This document shows, piece by piece, positions 34,833 through 42,894 of a DNA stretch of 64,000 nucleotides. The DNA lies in contig NZ_JBDFMQ010000001.1 in assembly GCF_047238345.1 (NCBI RefSeq), forward strand, positions 3,472,001-3,536,000, in the 5' to 3' direction. The notes under the pieces were generated by a model, which was not told the origin of the DNA, ran no database searches, and was given only the letters and a program-made list of their open reading frames with translations. The translations under genes were made by a program, and so were the position numbers. The first letter of the stretch is position 1. Each line of letters begins with the position of its first letter. Origin of the DNA: Shouchella sp047238345. Lineage in GTDB: Bacteria; Bacillota; Bacilli; Bacillales; Bacillaceae_D.

Positions 34833-36074
34833 TTTGTAATGTCCGCCGATTTTTTTGCTTCGATCAAGAAGCTGAGAAGCTTGCGTTAATGAAGATGCTC
34901 GTTGAATCGAGACTTTTCCATACCTGTCACGAATTTGATCCATGACATAACCGATTTGGGAAAGCCGATCGCGATTTTCGTTATCATCCAGCAAACTCAT
35001 TTGCCAATTTTGATCGCTTTGAAGATTGGTGATCCCTACACTTACGCGACGAACGGGAAAACCATCCCAATATCGCTCTAAAAGCTTATTGACACCTTTA
35101 AATACTTCCATTGTAATATTTGTTTCAATTGGCAACGTTAGCTGTCGATGAATGCTTCGCTTCTCAACATGAGTCGCCCCGTTTAATCCTAAGCTAATCG
35201 TCGCCCCCATCTTTCCAGCGTGACGCGCTCGTGAACACACCTCTTCACATAATTCCAGTAGCACAACATGTAAATCGGCTTTTTTTACATAGTCACGGGG
35301 GAGGGTCATCCCGTTGCCAAATCCCTTTCTTCCGGCATGAGCCGCTCGGGTTACCGGTGAGTAATCAACGCCATTTGCAGACATCCATACAACCTGACCA
35401 TGCAAGCCAAACTTTTCTTTAATACGCGCACCCTCTGTTTGCGCGAGCTGACCAATGGTACGAATGCCCATGCTTTTAAAGTGGAGCTCCATTTTCTTAC
35501 CGACTCCAAATAAGTCACCGATAGGAAGCGGCCACATCTCCAACTCAATCATATCTTTCGCTAATGTATGAACGCCGTTTTTATTCTTTTTTGCAAATAG
35601 GTCGCATGCCAGTTTAGCAAGGATTTTATTTTCCCCAATGCCTATTCGCGCTCGTAAACCCATTTCATGTTTAATCCGTTCTTGAATGATGTGGGCAATC
35701 TGTCGAGGACTACCAAACAAGCGCTGACTCCCGGTCACATCCATAAATTGTTCATCAATTGAATAAGGTTCTACCAAGTCCGTATATTCACCGATTAGTT
35801 TAGAAATCCGAATTGATACATCTACGTATTTCTGCATTTGAGGTTTGACAACGACGACGTCAGCACATTTTTGCTGGGCCTCATACAATCGTTCTGCATT
35901 TTGAATGCCTTTTGCTTTAGCAAGTGGACACGCTGCTAAAATAACCCCACTTCTTCGATTCGGGTCTCCTGATACGACAAGAGGCCTTCCAGCATACTCT
36001 GGATTTTCTACATGTTCAATTGAAGCATAAAAAGACTCCATATCGATTAATAAAATCGCTTGTTCCTTCGTCAT
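34830..36074 (-). CDS. Y-family DNA polymerase (PolY2/YqjW/UvrX type)
   Basis: A 414-residue translesion polymerase. Catalytic carboxylates are in L-L-I-D-M-E-S-F-Y-A and Y-S-I-D-E-Q-F-M-D-V-T, with the helix-hairpin-helix region near I-G-D-L-F-G-V-G. A C-terminal L-S-D/Q-Q-x-S-L-L-like stretch (W-Q-M-S-L-L-D) could be a sliding-clamp contact. Length and the variant S-I-D-E-Q-F-M match YqjW/UvrX rather than DinB. ATG 36074 follows GAGGAGG; the longer frame to 36260 would run through the promoter. Two LexA boxes upstream predict SOS induction. Confidence 0.9.
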   Translation of the reverse strand: MTKEQAILLIDMESFYASIEHVENPEYAGRPLVVSGDPNRRSGVILAACPLAKAKGIQNAERLYEAQQKCADVVVVKPQMQKYVDVSIRISKLIGEYTDLVEPYSIDEQFMDVTGSQRLFGSPRQIAHIIQERIKHEMGLRARIGIGENKILAKLACDLFAKKNKNGVHTLAKDMIELEMWPLPIGDLFGVGKKMELHFKSMGIRTIGQLAQTEGARIKEKFGLHGQVVWMSANGVDYSPVTRAAHAGRKGFGNGMTLPRDYVKKADLHVVLLELCEEVCSRARHAGKMGATISLGLNGATHVEKRSIHRQLTLPIETNITMEVFKGVNKLLERYWDGFPVRRVSVGITNLQSDQNWQMSLLDDNENRDRLSQIGYVMDQIRDRYGKVSIQRASSLTQASQLLDRSKKIGGHYK

Positions 36075-36102
36075 TTGCCTACCTCCTCTCGTATAGTATA
36101 CC

Positions 36103-36116
36103 CGAATATACGTTCC
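36103..36116 (-). promoter_or_regulatory. LexA (DinR) box, promoter-proximal
   Basis: Minus strand GGAACGTATATTCG fits the Bacillus SOS box CGAAC-N4-GTTCG with changes only at the edges. A TATACT -10 box follows two bases after it, so bound LexA would block the promoter. Confidence 0.7.
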
Positions 36117-36132
36117 TAAACTAGCTAATATA

Positions 36133-36146
36133 CGTATATACGTTCG
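36133..36146 (-). promoter_or_regulatory. Second LexA-like box
   Basis: Minus strand CGAACGTATATACG is nearly the same 14-mer as the first box, 30 bases upstream of it; one arm is imperfect. Confidence 0.5.
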
Positions 36147-36186
36147 TTTATTTTTGGTATCGCCGCCGAATATTTCCAAATAAAAA

Positions 36187-36226
36187 GACAAGCCTCCCTT
36201 TCCTAAGGGAAACTTGCCTTTTATCA
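36187..36226. terminator. Second strong hairpin in the polymerase-hydrolase gap
   Basis: AGACAAGCCTCCC pairs with GGGAAACTTGCCT with T runs on both sides. It can work as a second terminator for the hydrolase gene at 36335-37855, insulating the SOS promoter. Confidence 0.75.
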
Positions 36227-36278
36227 CGTAATTTTCCAATAAGTATAAATGGATAACCAATAAATTGGTTTAAACAAG

Positions 36279-36315
36279 AAAAAGCGTGGTATAGATACAT
36301 ATATCCATCCCACGC
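36279..36315 (-). terminator. Terminator after the NlpC/P60 hydrolase gene
   Basis: On the minus strand GGCGTGG pairs with CCACGC across a long AT-rich loop and is followed by TTTTTC. Confidence 0.7.
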
Positions 36316-36334
36316 CTTGTTAGTAGTTATACTC

Positions 36335-37855
36335 TTAATGTAAACGTTTTGCACCTAAGTATCTCGGACCCCAGTATACATTGTTAAGATCAGATACTTC
36401 AACACCACGTGAAGAACCAGTGTGAATGAACTTGTTATCGCCAATATAAATACCGTTATGAGTCGGACCAGCTGCATATGTCTCAAAGAACACAATATCG
36501 CCAATGCTTGGAGAACTTACTGAAGTTCCAGCATTCCATTGAGCTGCTGCTGTACGAGGTACTTCAAGTCCATTTTGACGGAAAATGTATTGAATCATTC
36601 CGCTACAATCAAATCCTGCTGTTGTCGTTCCTCCCCATAGATAAGGCACACCAATAACTGATTGCGCTGAAGAAATCAAACCTGAAACAACATTGCTTGA
36701 GCTAGCAGTAGATGTGTTGCTTGTGCTCGTATTTGTTGCTGGAGCTGCATTGTTATTCGTGCTTGGTGCAGGAGCAGCTGCATTTGATGAAGAATTGGAG
36801 CTCTCAGAAGCTGTAGACTCACTGCTTGAAGATGAGTTTGAGCTATTATTTGAGCTCGTGCTCTCGCTTGAAGATGAGCTATTGTTTGAGCTTGTGCTTT
36901 CGCTTGTAGATGAGCTGCTCGTGCTTGCAGATGCTGGGCTACCGTTAAGCGTACTTTGTGTGCCTGATCCTACGATACCGTCAACAGAAATACCATTTGT
37001 GCGTTGGAATTCCATAACTGCATTTTTTGTAATCTCACCATAGTAACCAGTTGGCTCTTGATTAAAGTAACCAAGTGTACGTAATTGTTGTTGTAATTCT
37101 GTTACGTTTTCACCACGTGTACCTACACGCATAGCAGATGAAGAAGATGATGGTGACTCAGAAGCTTGCTCTTTAGGCTCTGAAGTCTCTTCTGTTGTCG
37201 TTTCTGCTTCTGTTGTTGTTTCTGTTGTCGTTTCTGCAGGCTTTGTTTCTGCAGGCTTCGACTCTGTTGTAGTCGTTTCTGACGCTACAGGTTGAGCATC
37301 TACATTATTTAACGCGCCACGTGTCTCTGGACCAACGATTCCATCAATTAAACGTAATCCTTGCTCTTTTTGGAACGCAATGACTGCATCACGTGTAATT
37401 GAACCGTAGTAGCCAGTAGAAGATTGGTTAAAGAAACCTAAAGAGCGCAACTCGTCTTGAAGATTTGTTACACTGTCTCCTCTACTACCGATTCGTAATA
37501 AATTTGATTGTTGTGTCGTTGTTTCTTTCTTTACTTCTGTGTTTGAAGATTTTTTATCTAATAGCGCACCGAATGTTTCAGGCCCCGCAATGCCGTCCAC
37601 TCGAAGGTTATTTTCTTTTTGATAATCCAATACAGCGTCACGCGTGTATGTCCCAAAATAACCTGTTGCCGTATGATATGTAAAAAATCCTTTTTCTTTA
37701 AGTATGTTTTGCAGTTCTGTTACATCTTGATGAGACATACCTTGTTTTAATACCTGATCACCGACTGCCGCTTCTGATTCCTGTGGAGCAACTGCTACAA
37801 CTCCAGCAACAACGGCTGAAGAGAATAAAAATTTGTTTAAAGTTGATTTACTCAA
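36335..37855 (-). CDS. Secreted peptidoglycan endopeptidase (3x PG-binding + NlpC/P60)
   Basis: A 506-residue cell-wall hydrolase. It has a signal peptide with a cut near A-E-A (about residue 29), then three PG_binding_1 domains (about 35-100, 118-185 and 240-305), each with the G-Y-F/Y-G-x-x-T-x-x-A-V motif. A long Ser/Asn/Glu/Thr linker (about 306-390) leads to a C-terminal NlpC/P60 domain with catalytic Cys in F-D-C-S-G-M and His in T-H-N-G-I-Y-I-G. It should cut D-Glu-meso-DAP bonds. The start is TTG 37855, seven bases after GAGGAGG. The nearest functional relatives are the LytE/CwlO-type autolysins, but with PG_binding_1 instead of LysM. Confidence 0.92.
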   Translation of the reverse strand: MSKSTLNKFLFSSAVVAGVVAVAPQESEAAVGDQVLKQGMSHQDVTELQNILKEKGFFTYHTATGYFGTYTRDAVLDYQKENNLRVDGIAGPETFGALLDKKSSNTEVKKETTTQQSNLLRIGSRGDSVTNLQDELRSLGFFNQSSTGYYGSITRDAVIAFQKEQGLRLIDGIVGPETRGALNNVDAQPVASETTTTESKPAETKPAETTTETTTEAETTTEETSEPKEQASESPSSSSSAMRVGTRGENVTELQQQLRTLGYFNQEPTGYYGEITKNAVMEFQRTNGISVDGIVGSGTQSTLNGSPASASTSSSSTSESTSSNNSSSSSESTSSNNSSNSSSSSESTASESSNSSSNAAAPAPSTNNNAAPATNTSTSNTSTASSSNVVSGLISSAQSVIGVPYLWGGTTTAGFDCSGMIQYIFRQNGLEVPRTAAAQWNAGTSVSSPSIGDIVFFETYAAGPTHNGIYIGDNKFIHTGSSRGVEVSDLNNVYWGPRYLGAKRLH

Positions 37856-37986
37856 GAGAATGCCTCCTCAAAATTTTAAGATTGATCTAGTTTGTTATGA
37901 CATGAATGTGTAAGTTAAAATACTACATTATCTTCTTCGACAAGATTGACTAAATTTTACACGATATTTCGCTTCTAATCTATCAA

Positions 37987-38003
37987 TGTAATCAAAATGT
38001 AAT
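37987..38003 (+). promoter_or_regulatory. WalR (YycF) box upstream of the hydrolase gene
   Basis: TGTAAT-CAAAA-TGTAAT is an exact match to the WalR consensus TGTWAH-N5-TGTWAH, read on the plus strand. It lies about 30 bases upstream of the predicted -10 box of the NlpC/P60 gene. WalRK controls autolysin genes in Firmicutes. Confidence 0.65.
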
Positions 38004-38098
38004 ATTACAATTCAAGAGAAAACGTCAAAATCGCGATACTATCCCCGTTTTTTGCAGAAAAAAATTTTTCCAATCAGTAGATTACTAGCTTAATGATA

Positions 38099-38130
38099 CA
38101 AAAAAACTTGGTGCCATTTAGACACCAAGT
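38099..38130 (-). terminator. Terminator after the ureohydrolase gene
   Basis: Minus strand ACTTGGTG pairs with CACCAAGT around a nine-base loop and is followed by a T run; it lies 168 bases after the stop codon. Confidence 0.7.
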
Positions 38131-38297
38131 CTATTAAACCGTTTTTTATCGACTGAAGTGACGCTATTTCATACCGGCACGGCCTTAGCTATTCCGCAAT
38201 AAACGCTCCATCGCTATTTAATTGACAATTGTTACAAACAATATTGCTATTATCATTCGTTAAATGACGAATACTATCTGTTATGAAATTCAATCAA

Positions 38298-39248
38298 TTA
38301 CTTAACAAGGCCCTTTGCTTTAATATGTCCTGCTAAGGCATATAGAGCTAGTGTTGAAGCGAAATGAGACGATACATCATTGGCATCTTGCTGTGGATAG
38401 ACTTCCACAAAATCCATTCCTACCACTCCTCTTGATGTAAATTCATGGACGAGCGTTAGCAATTCATACGATGTAAGACCGTTCGTATCGATTGGACCAC
38501 CTGGGTTATAAGCAACATCTAACACATCGCTACAAACCGATAGATATACGAAGTCCACATCTTTCGCTGCTTCTTTGTAGAGTTTAGCCGCAAACTTCCG
38601 AAGATTATCTGTTTCTTTCATCTCTGTAAGTGTATACGTTTTTGCGCCAGCTTCTTGTGCGTAGCGCCCTGTTTCTGGTTTGTTTCTCGGCCCATGAATA
38701 CCTAGGTGCAGCAAGCTTTCGTTGCGAACCTGATCCAGCTCATAAAGTCGAGCAAATGGCGTAGAACGCGCGTATTTTTCCCCTTCAAAATGTGGCATAT
38801 TATCATAGTGCGCATCTAAATGGAGAATGCCAATTTTTTTATTTGGGTTTTGCTCCGCTAATCCAGCTAAAATCGGATACGTAATACCGTGGTCGCCTCC
38901 AAGCGCAATAGGGAAAGCATCTTTCCCCCATACATCTTTAGCGAACGTTCGAATTCGCTTCATTGTTTCTTCCACATCTGCTGGAACCACGTCAATATCA
39001 CCTAAGTCAGCAAGCTTCAGGTGTTCAAATACATCGATATGGTTCAGCTCAGGCAAATACCCCGAGTAGCGTCCTGAAGAAAGACGCATCACTTTAGGAC
39101 CTAACTCACATCCCGTGTAGTCTCCCCATGTTACAGCCCCCTCCCAAGGGACACCGTAAATAAGAACATCTGCATCTTGAATCTGTTCAACTGTACCATT
39201 TTTTGCCCCTAAAAAAGGGGGCGTATTTCCATAGATAGGCTCTGTCAT
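38298..39248 (-). CDS. Ureohydrolase (arginase/agmatinase family) with a Cys in the metal site
   Basis: A 316-residue member of the binuclear-metal ureohydrolase family, which hydrolyses guanidino compounds to urea and an amine. Ligands H120 (G-G-D-H-G), D145, H147 and D149 (H-L-D-A-H-Y-D) are present. The last motif, normally S-x-D-x-D, reads S-V-C-S-D: the bridging Asp is Cys239, while D241 is kept; the codon is TGT. This may change metal use or activity, so calling it agmatinase would be unsafe. ATG 39248 lies nine bases behind GAGGAG. It appears monocistronic. Confidence 0.88.
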   Translation of the reverse strand: MTEPIYGNTPPFLGAKNGTVEQIQDADVLIYGVPWEGAVTWGDYTGCELGPKVMRLSSGRYSGYLPELNHIDVFEHLKLADLGDIDVVPADVEETMKRIRTFAKDVWGKDAFPIALGGDHGITYPILAGLAEQNPNKKIGILHLDAHYDNMPHFEGEKYARSTPFARLYELDQVRNESLLHLGIHGPRNKPETGRYAQEAGAKTYTLTEMKETDNLRKFAAKLYKEAAKDVDFVYLSVCSDVLDVAYNPGGPIDTNGLTSYELLTLVHEFTSRGVVGMDFVEVYPQQDANDVSSHFASTLALYALAGHIKAKGLVK

Positions 39249-39362
39249 CAATGATCGCTCCTCTATAAACCATTTCTCCCTGTATTCATACCTGTTTGAC
39301 GAAAAAGAAAACATCTTTTCATAAGCATGTAGAATCGAAGAAGGTTTTTAAAAGCAACATAT

Positions 39363-42041
39363 CTAGTCAATCATTCGACTTGATTTTGACTTTGCAGTTG
39401 TCGCTTCCATTCGTTTTGCTAGAGGTTTTTTTAACAATAACCCAAAAGCAAGCGCAAGCACAAAGATCAAGATAAGCCAACCAATCATGGACCACACCGT
39501 CGGCCACACCATACCAGCTACCGCTTCTCTTAACAAATTAATGGCGTACGTAAACGGCAAAAACGGGTTAATCGCTTGAAAAAATGGTGGCGCCACTTGA
39601 ATAGGAAATGTACCGCCTGCCCCTGATAACTGAAGTACCATCAACACAATTGCCAGCGCTTTTCCGATATTCCCAAATACAGAGGCTAAGGTGTAGACAA
39701 TCGTCATAAACACGAAGCCTGTTAGAATGGTAAACAAAATAAAATAAAATGGGTGAGCCGCGTACGTACCTAATAAAAGCAAATTCCCCACGCTCACTAT
39801 AACCCCTTGTAACAAGCTAACGAGTAAAAACAAGACAAGTCGCCCTAAATAAATATGATGATAGCGATAGCCTTCTCGCATATCCTTTGGGTGCACATCT
39901 GTTTTCAATAAGTTAACTAATAATAACGAGCCAACCCATAAAGACAAGGCTGTATAGAACGGTGCATTTGCAGAGCCATAATTCGGTATTGGATAGAGTT
40001 GATTTTCGACAAGTTGGACGGGTTCTCTAAAAAAAGCACTCTCTTCTTCAATATCATTCCGTAGAAGCGAAATCATGTCGTTTAAATCGTGATTCTCATC
40101 AAATTCTCGGATTCGATCTGCCGCTGTTCCGACGGATTCCTCTAAATCTGGTAGTTGTTCATTCGAAAACTGGGCAAGTTCTGCCAACGTTTCTTCAAAC
40201 TGAGGCAAATTCGTTTCAATGACATCAATTACGCTTGATAATTCCTCTTCAATCGTTGGCAAATCCTCACGAACAAAATCTGCTGCCTGATGAATCTGGT
40301 TTTCAATACCAGGAAAATCGTCCGCGAAAAATTCGTTAACATTGTGAATGAGTTCTTTCATCCTTGGTAATTCCGTTTCAATAAACGCAAGTCCTTCTTG
40401 TAGCTGAGCTCGAACTCCTGGTAATTCAGCGAGTAGCGTTTCGATTTGTGCCTCTCCAGAAGCACGTACATCGTCAGCTCGATCGAGTAATGCTTCAATT
40501 TCTGGTAATCGTTCTTCCTGTTCCCGAATCGTTGCACCAACACTATTCACATCTTCTTGCAGCTGGTTTATCCCCGATTTTATGGAGGTTTTCGACTCGT
40601 CATTAAATAAACCTTGTGCCATCTGTGCATGTTCTTGAACAGATGTAACCTGACTACGAACCGACTCAAGCTGACTTGAATCGAGTTCAGATGTAGAAGC
40701 TAACGTTTCGATTCCTTGGTTAACAACAGATTGCAGTTGATTGACCTGTTCGTTCAGTGCATTTAGTGTCTGCACGAATGCATCTATTTCATTATTTGGT
40801 GCTACCATTTGCAACTGTTCTAAAAATGAAATCGCGTTCGTCAATGCTTCTTGATTCGAAACAAGCAAGCGATTTGCTTGTTCTAATTGTTCAATCGCAT
40901 TATCGACGCCTTCCCCTGATTCGGCTTGTGCTATCGCTGTTAAGATAAGATCAGCTGCTTGATCAATAATGTGAGCCTGTGTGTTTACCACCTCAACAAA
41001 CGGATCAACCGCTTGCTCAAGCTGATTTAAGACCTCATTCATTTGTTGCGTATATTGCTCCATATTCCCGCTCATTTGTGAGACAGTTGGCAATGCCTCT
41101 TCTGCCTTTACAAGTGCATCTTCCGCTGTTTGGAGCAGTTCCAGCGTATTAATTAATTGTTGCTCAATCTCATCAAGACGACCATCTACTTCGTTTGCTT
41201 GCGCGACGATCTCGTCTATTTCTGGTAAAACACGCTCTACCTCCACTAATCGATCAGAAACTTGATGAACGGTAGGAAGATAGCCTTCCATTTGTACAAT
41301 GACATCGGCGCCTTCGTTAATGGTGTCAAACTCATCTTCAACTGCTAGGAATCGATCTAATTTTTCTCTTAACTCCGGCCAATCATTTTGTAACGCCACC
41401 ACTTTAGAGCCAACGTCATTAATTTCTGGAAAACGATCCTCCAACTCAAAAATGAGCGTTTCAATACGACGAATCGTCGGTAATTCGTTTTCTAACTCAA
41501 TTCCAATATCATTCAACTGACTAAATAACGATCGAGAAGCTTCTTCAAGAAACTGCTGGCTAATTTCATCTACAACCGCAGAAGCACCAGCAGAAGTCAT
41601 TTTGGGCGCAATCGCGTTCATTTTTTCGTTTACTTCATAATGAACTTCGGGCGCTTCGGGATTGCCATCAATTACGCTGGTTAGCTGGGCTGAAAATTGT
41701 GGTTCAATGTAGACACTTGCATAGTAATCGCCGTTTCGAACACCTTGTTCTGCCTGATCTCTGTCAACAAAGACCCAACCCATTTGATTGTTATCTGCTA
41801 AGTTATCAACGAGCTCGTCTCCAACGTTAATCGCATCATGATCTACCGTTGCCCCCTCATCTTCATTCACAATTGCTACTTTAATGCCTTCTGTATTGCT
41901 ATACGGATCCCAAGAAGCCGCAATATTAAACCAAGCATACAGAGCAGGCAAAAAAGCAAGACCTATCAAAAGAAGCGCAACTAGAGGGACTCTTTTCAAA
42001 TTCCGAAAATCTTGCTTAATAATCTCAAGCACCTGTCTCAT
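39363..42041 (-). CDS. YhgE/Pip family large membrane protein
   Basis: An 892-residue protein. One membrane segment near residues 20-40 is followed by the YhgE N-domain (K-V-A-I-V-N-E-D-E-G, V-G-D-E-L, Y-A-S-V-Y-I-E-P), then about 500 extracellular residues of coiled coil broken at intervals by Pro-containing motifs such as L-P-E-I and L-P-T-I. About five C-terminal membrane segments have an ABC-2-like layout. Relatives include the phage receptor YueB and the type VII secretion component EsaA; YhgE itself has no clear role. ATG 42041 follows AAGGAG by 12 bases; the GTG at 42062 overlaps that box. Confidence 0.88.
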   Translation of the reverse strand: MRQVLEIIKQDFRNLKRVPLVALLLIGLAFLPALYAWFNIAASWDPYSNTEGIKVAIVNEDEGATVDHDAINVGDELVDNLADNNQMGWVFVDRDQAEQGVRNGDYYASVYIEPQFSAQLTSVIDGNPEAPEVHYEVNEKMNAIAPKMTSAGASAVVDEISQQFLEEASRSLFSQLNDIGIELENELPTIRRIETLIFELEDRFPEINDVGSKVVALQNDWPELREKLDRFLAVEDEFDTINEGADVIVQMEGYLPTVHQVSDRLVEVERVLPEIDEIVAQANEVDGRLDEIEQQLINTLELLQTAEDALVKAEEALPTVSQMSGNMEQYTQQMNEVLNQLEQAVDPFVEVVNTQAHIIDQAADLILTAIAQAESGEGVDNAIEQLEQANRLLVSNQEALTNAISFLEQLQMVAPNNEIDAFVQTLNALNEQVNQLQSVVNQGIETLASTSELDSSQLESVRSQVTSVQEHAQMAQGLFNDESKTSIKSGINQLQEDVNSVGATIREQEERLPEIEALLDRADDVRASGEAQIETLLAELPGVRAQLQEGLAFIETELPRMKELIHNVNEFFADDFPGIENQIHQAADFVREDLPTIEEELSSVIDVIETNLPQFEETLAELAQFSNEQLPDLEESVGTAADRIREFDENHDLNDMISLLRNDIEEESAFFREPVQLVENQLYPIPNYGSANAPFYTALSLWVGSLLLVNLLKTDVHPKDMREGYRYHHIYLGRLVLFLLVSLLQGVIVSVGNLLLLGTYAAHPFYFILFTILTGFVFMTIVYTLASVFGNIGKALAIVLMVLQLSGAGGTFPIQVAPPFFQAINPFLPFTYAINLLREAVAGMVWPTVWSMIGWLILIFVLALAFGLLLKKPLAKRMEATTAKSKSSRMID

Positions 42042-42246
42042 TTGCGTATCGTTCTCCTTCACTCATTACTGATACATATGATACAAGAGAGATTAATAAT
42101 AGACAATAATTATCCACAAATAGAAAAAAAGCGTCAAATCCCTTACACATAAAGGCTTTCAAGGTCAAAAAACAACGTAATGCAATCATATAAAATCGTG
42201 TGAAATTAAGGATCATCCGGTTATTTTCATACAACATTTCCAAATG

Positions 42247-42292
42247 CAAAAAAACACGTTGAAAGACGTTCCCGTCTCACACGTGCTTTTCT
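42247..42292 (-). terminator. Terminator after fabZ
   Basis: On the minus strand CACGT/ACGTG and GAGACG/CGTCTT form a two-part stem around GGAA, followed by seven T residues. Confidence 0.8.
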
Positions 42293-42330
42293 TCATGTCG
42301 TTTCTAACATTTACTTACGTTGGAATCAAA

Positions 42331-42753
42331 TTATTTAAAGGCAAACGTCATGTCTGCTTGAGCGGCTACCTCTCCATCAACATAAGCCACTCCTGTAGCC
42401 TTAGCAACAGGACCTTTCATGCGCGTAATTTCAATTTCTAAGCGCAGTTGATCCCCAGGACGGACTGGTCGTTTAAACTTACACTGATCAATGGCAGCGA
42501 ACAAGCCAATTTTCGTTGTTTCTTCATGTGCTTTCGCAACAGCAATTCCAGAAACTTGCGCCAGTGCCTCCACAATAAGTACACCTGGCATAACCGGATA
42601 GTCTGGAAAATGCCCATTAAAAAATTCTTCGTTTACCGTGACATTTTTTATACCTACTGCACGTTTTCCTGCCTCTAACTCAAGCACCTTGTCCACTAAT
42701 AAAAATGGATAGCGATGAGGGATTAACGCTTTAATCTCTTCAATTGTTAACAC
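42331..42753 (-). CDS. fabZ: 3-hydroxyacyl-[ACP] dehydratase FabZ
   Basis: A 140-residue hot-dog-fold dehydratase of type II fatty acid synthesis; it removes water from 3-hydroxyacyl-ACP. Catalytic H48 is in N-G-H-F-P-D-Y-P-V-M-P-G and E62 in L-I-V-E-A-L; the N-terminus I-P-H-R-Y-P-F-L-L-V-D is nearly invariant. GTG at 42753 is the likely start: it follows AAGGAGGCGTCTTTC and gives the family length (141 in B. subtilis); the ATG at 42771 lies before that box. In B. subtilis fabZ directly follows flhP; here about 6 kb lies between. Confidence 0.95.
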   Translation of the reverse strand: MLTIEEIKALIPHRYPFLLVDKVLELEAGKRAVGIKNVTVNEEFFNGHFPDYPVMPGVLIVEALAQVSGIAVAKAHEETTKIGLFAAIDQCKFKRPVRPGDQLRLEIEITRMKGPVAKATGVAYVDGEVAAQADMTFAFK

Positions 42754-42894
42754 GAAAGACGCCTCCTTCATTCCTTTAAGTTCGCCTTATTCTATCATAA
42801 CTTCTTCTTGAATCCTAAATGCTAGAGGGTTTTTAAAAGGAACAGCGAATACACAATTGGACAAGATGAAACGCTTATAAGGAGAGAAAATGCA

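Larger units (their letters stand above)
37856..38297. other. Gene-free region with hydrolase promoter and ureohydrolase 3' end
   Basis: About 440 bases without a convincing gene. The left part holds a -10 box (TAAAAT, 37954-37959, minus) and a WalR box for the hydrolase gene. The middle holds a terminator for the ureohydrolase gene. The right part has two more inverted repeats (38228-38242 and 38255-38272) and a lone TTGACA on the plus strand (38222-38227). Confidence 0.5.

Noticed and set aside
36693..37043. 116-residue plus-strand frame over the autolysin gene
   Set aside because: It is the antisense of the Ser/Glu-rich linker, giving a low-complexity Leu/Glu/Val product; a shadow of the real gene.
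42110..42118. Perfect DnaA box TTATCCACA
   Set aside because: A single 9-mer upstream of the yhgE-like gene, without a cluster, AT-rich unwinding region or dnaA/dnaN neighbours, can occur by chance; not called as an origin.
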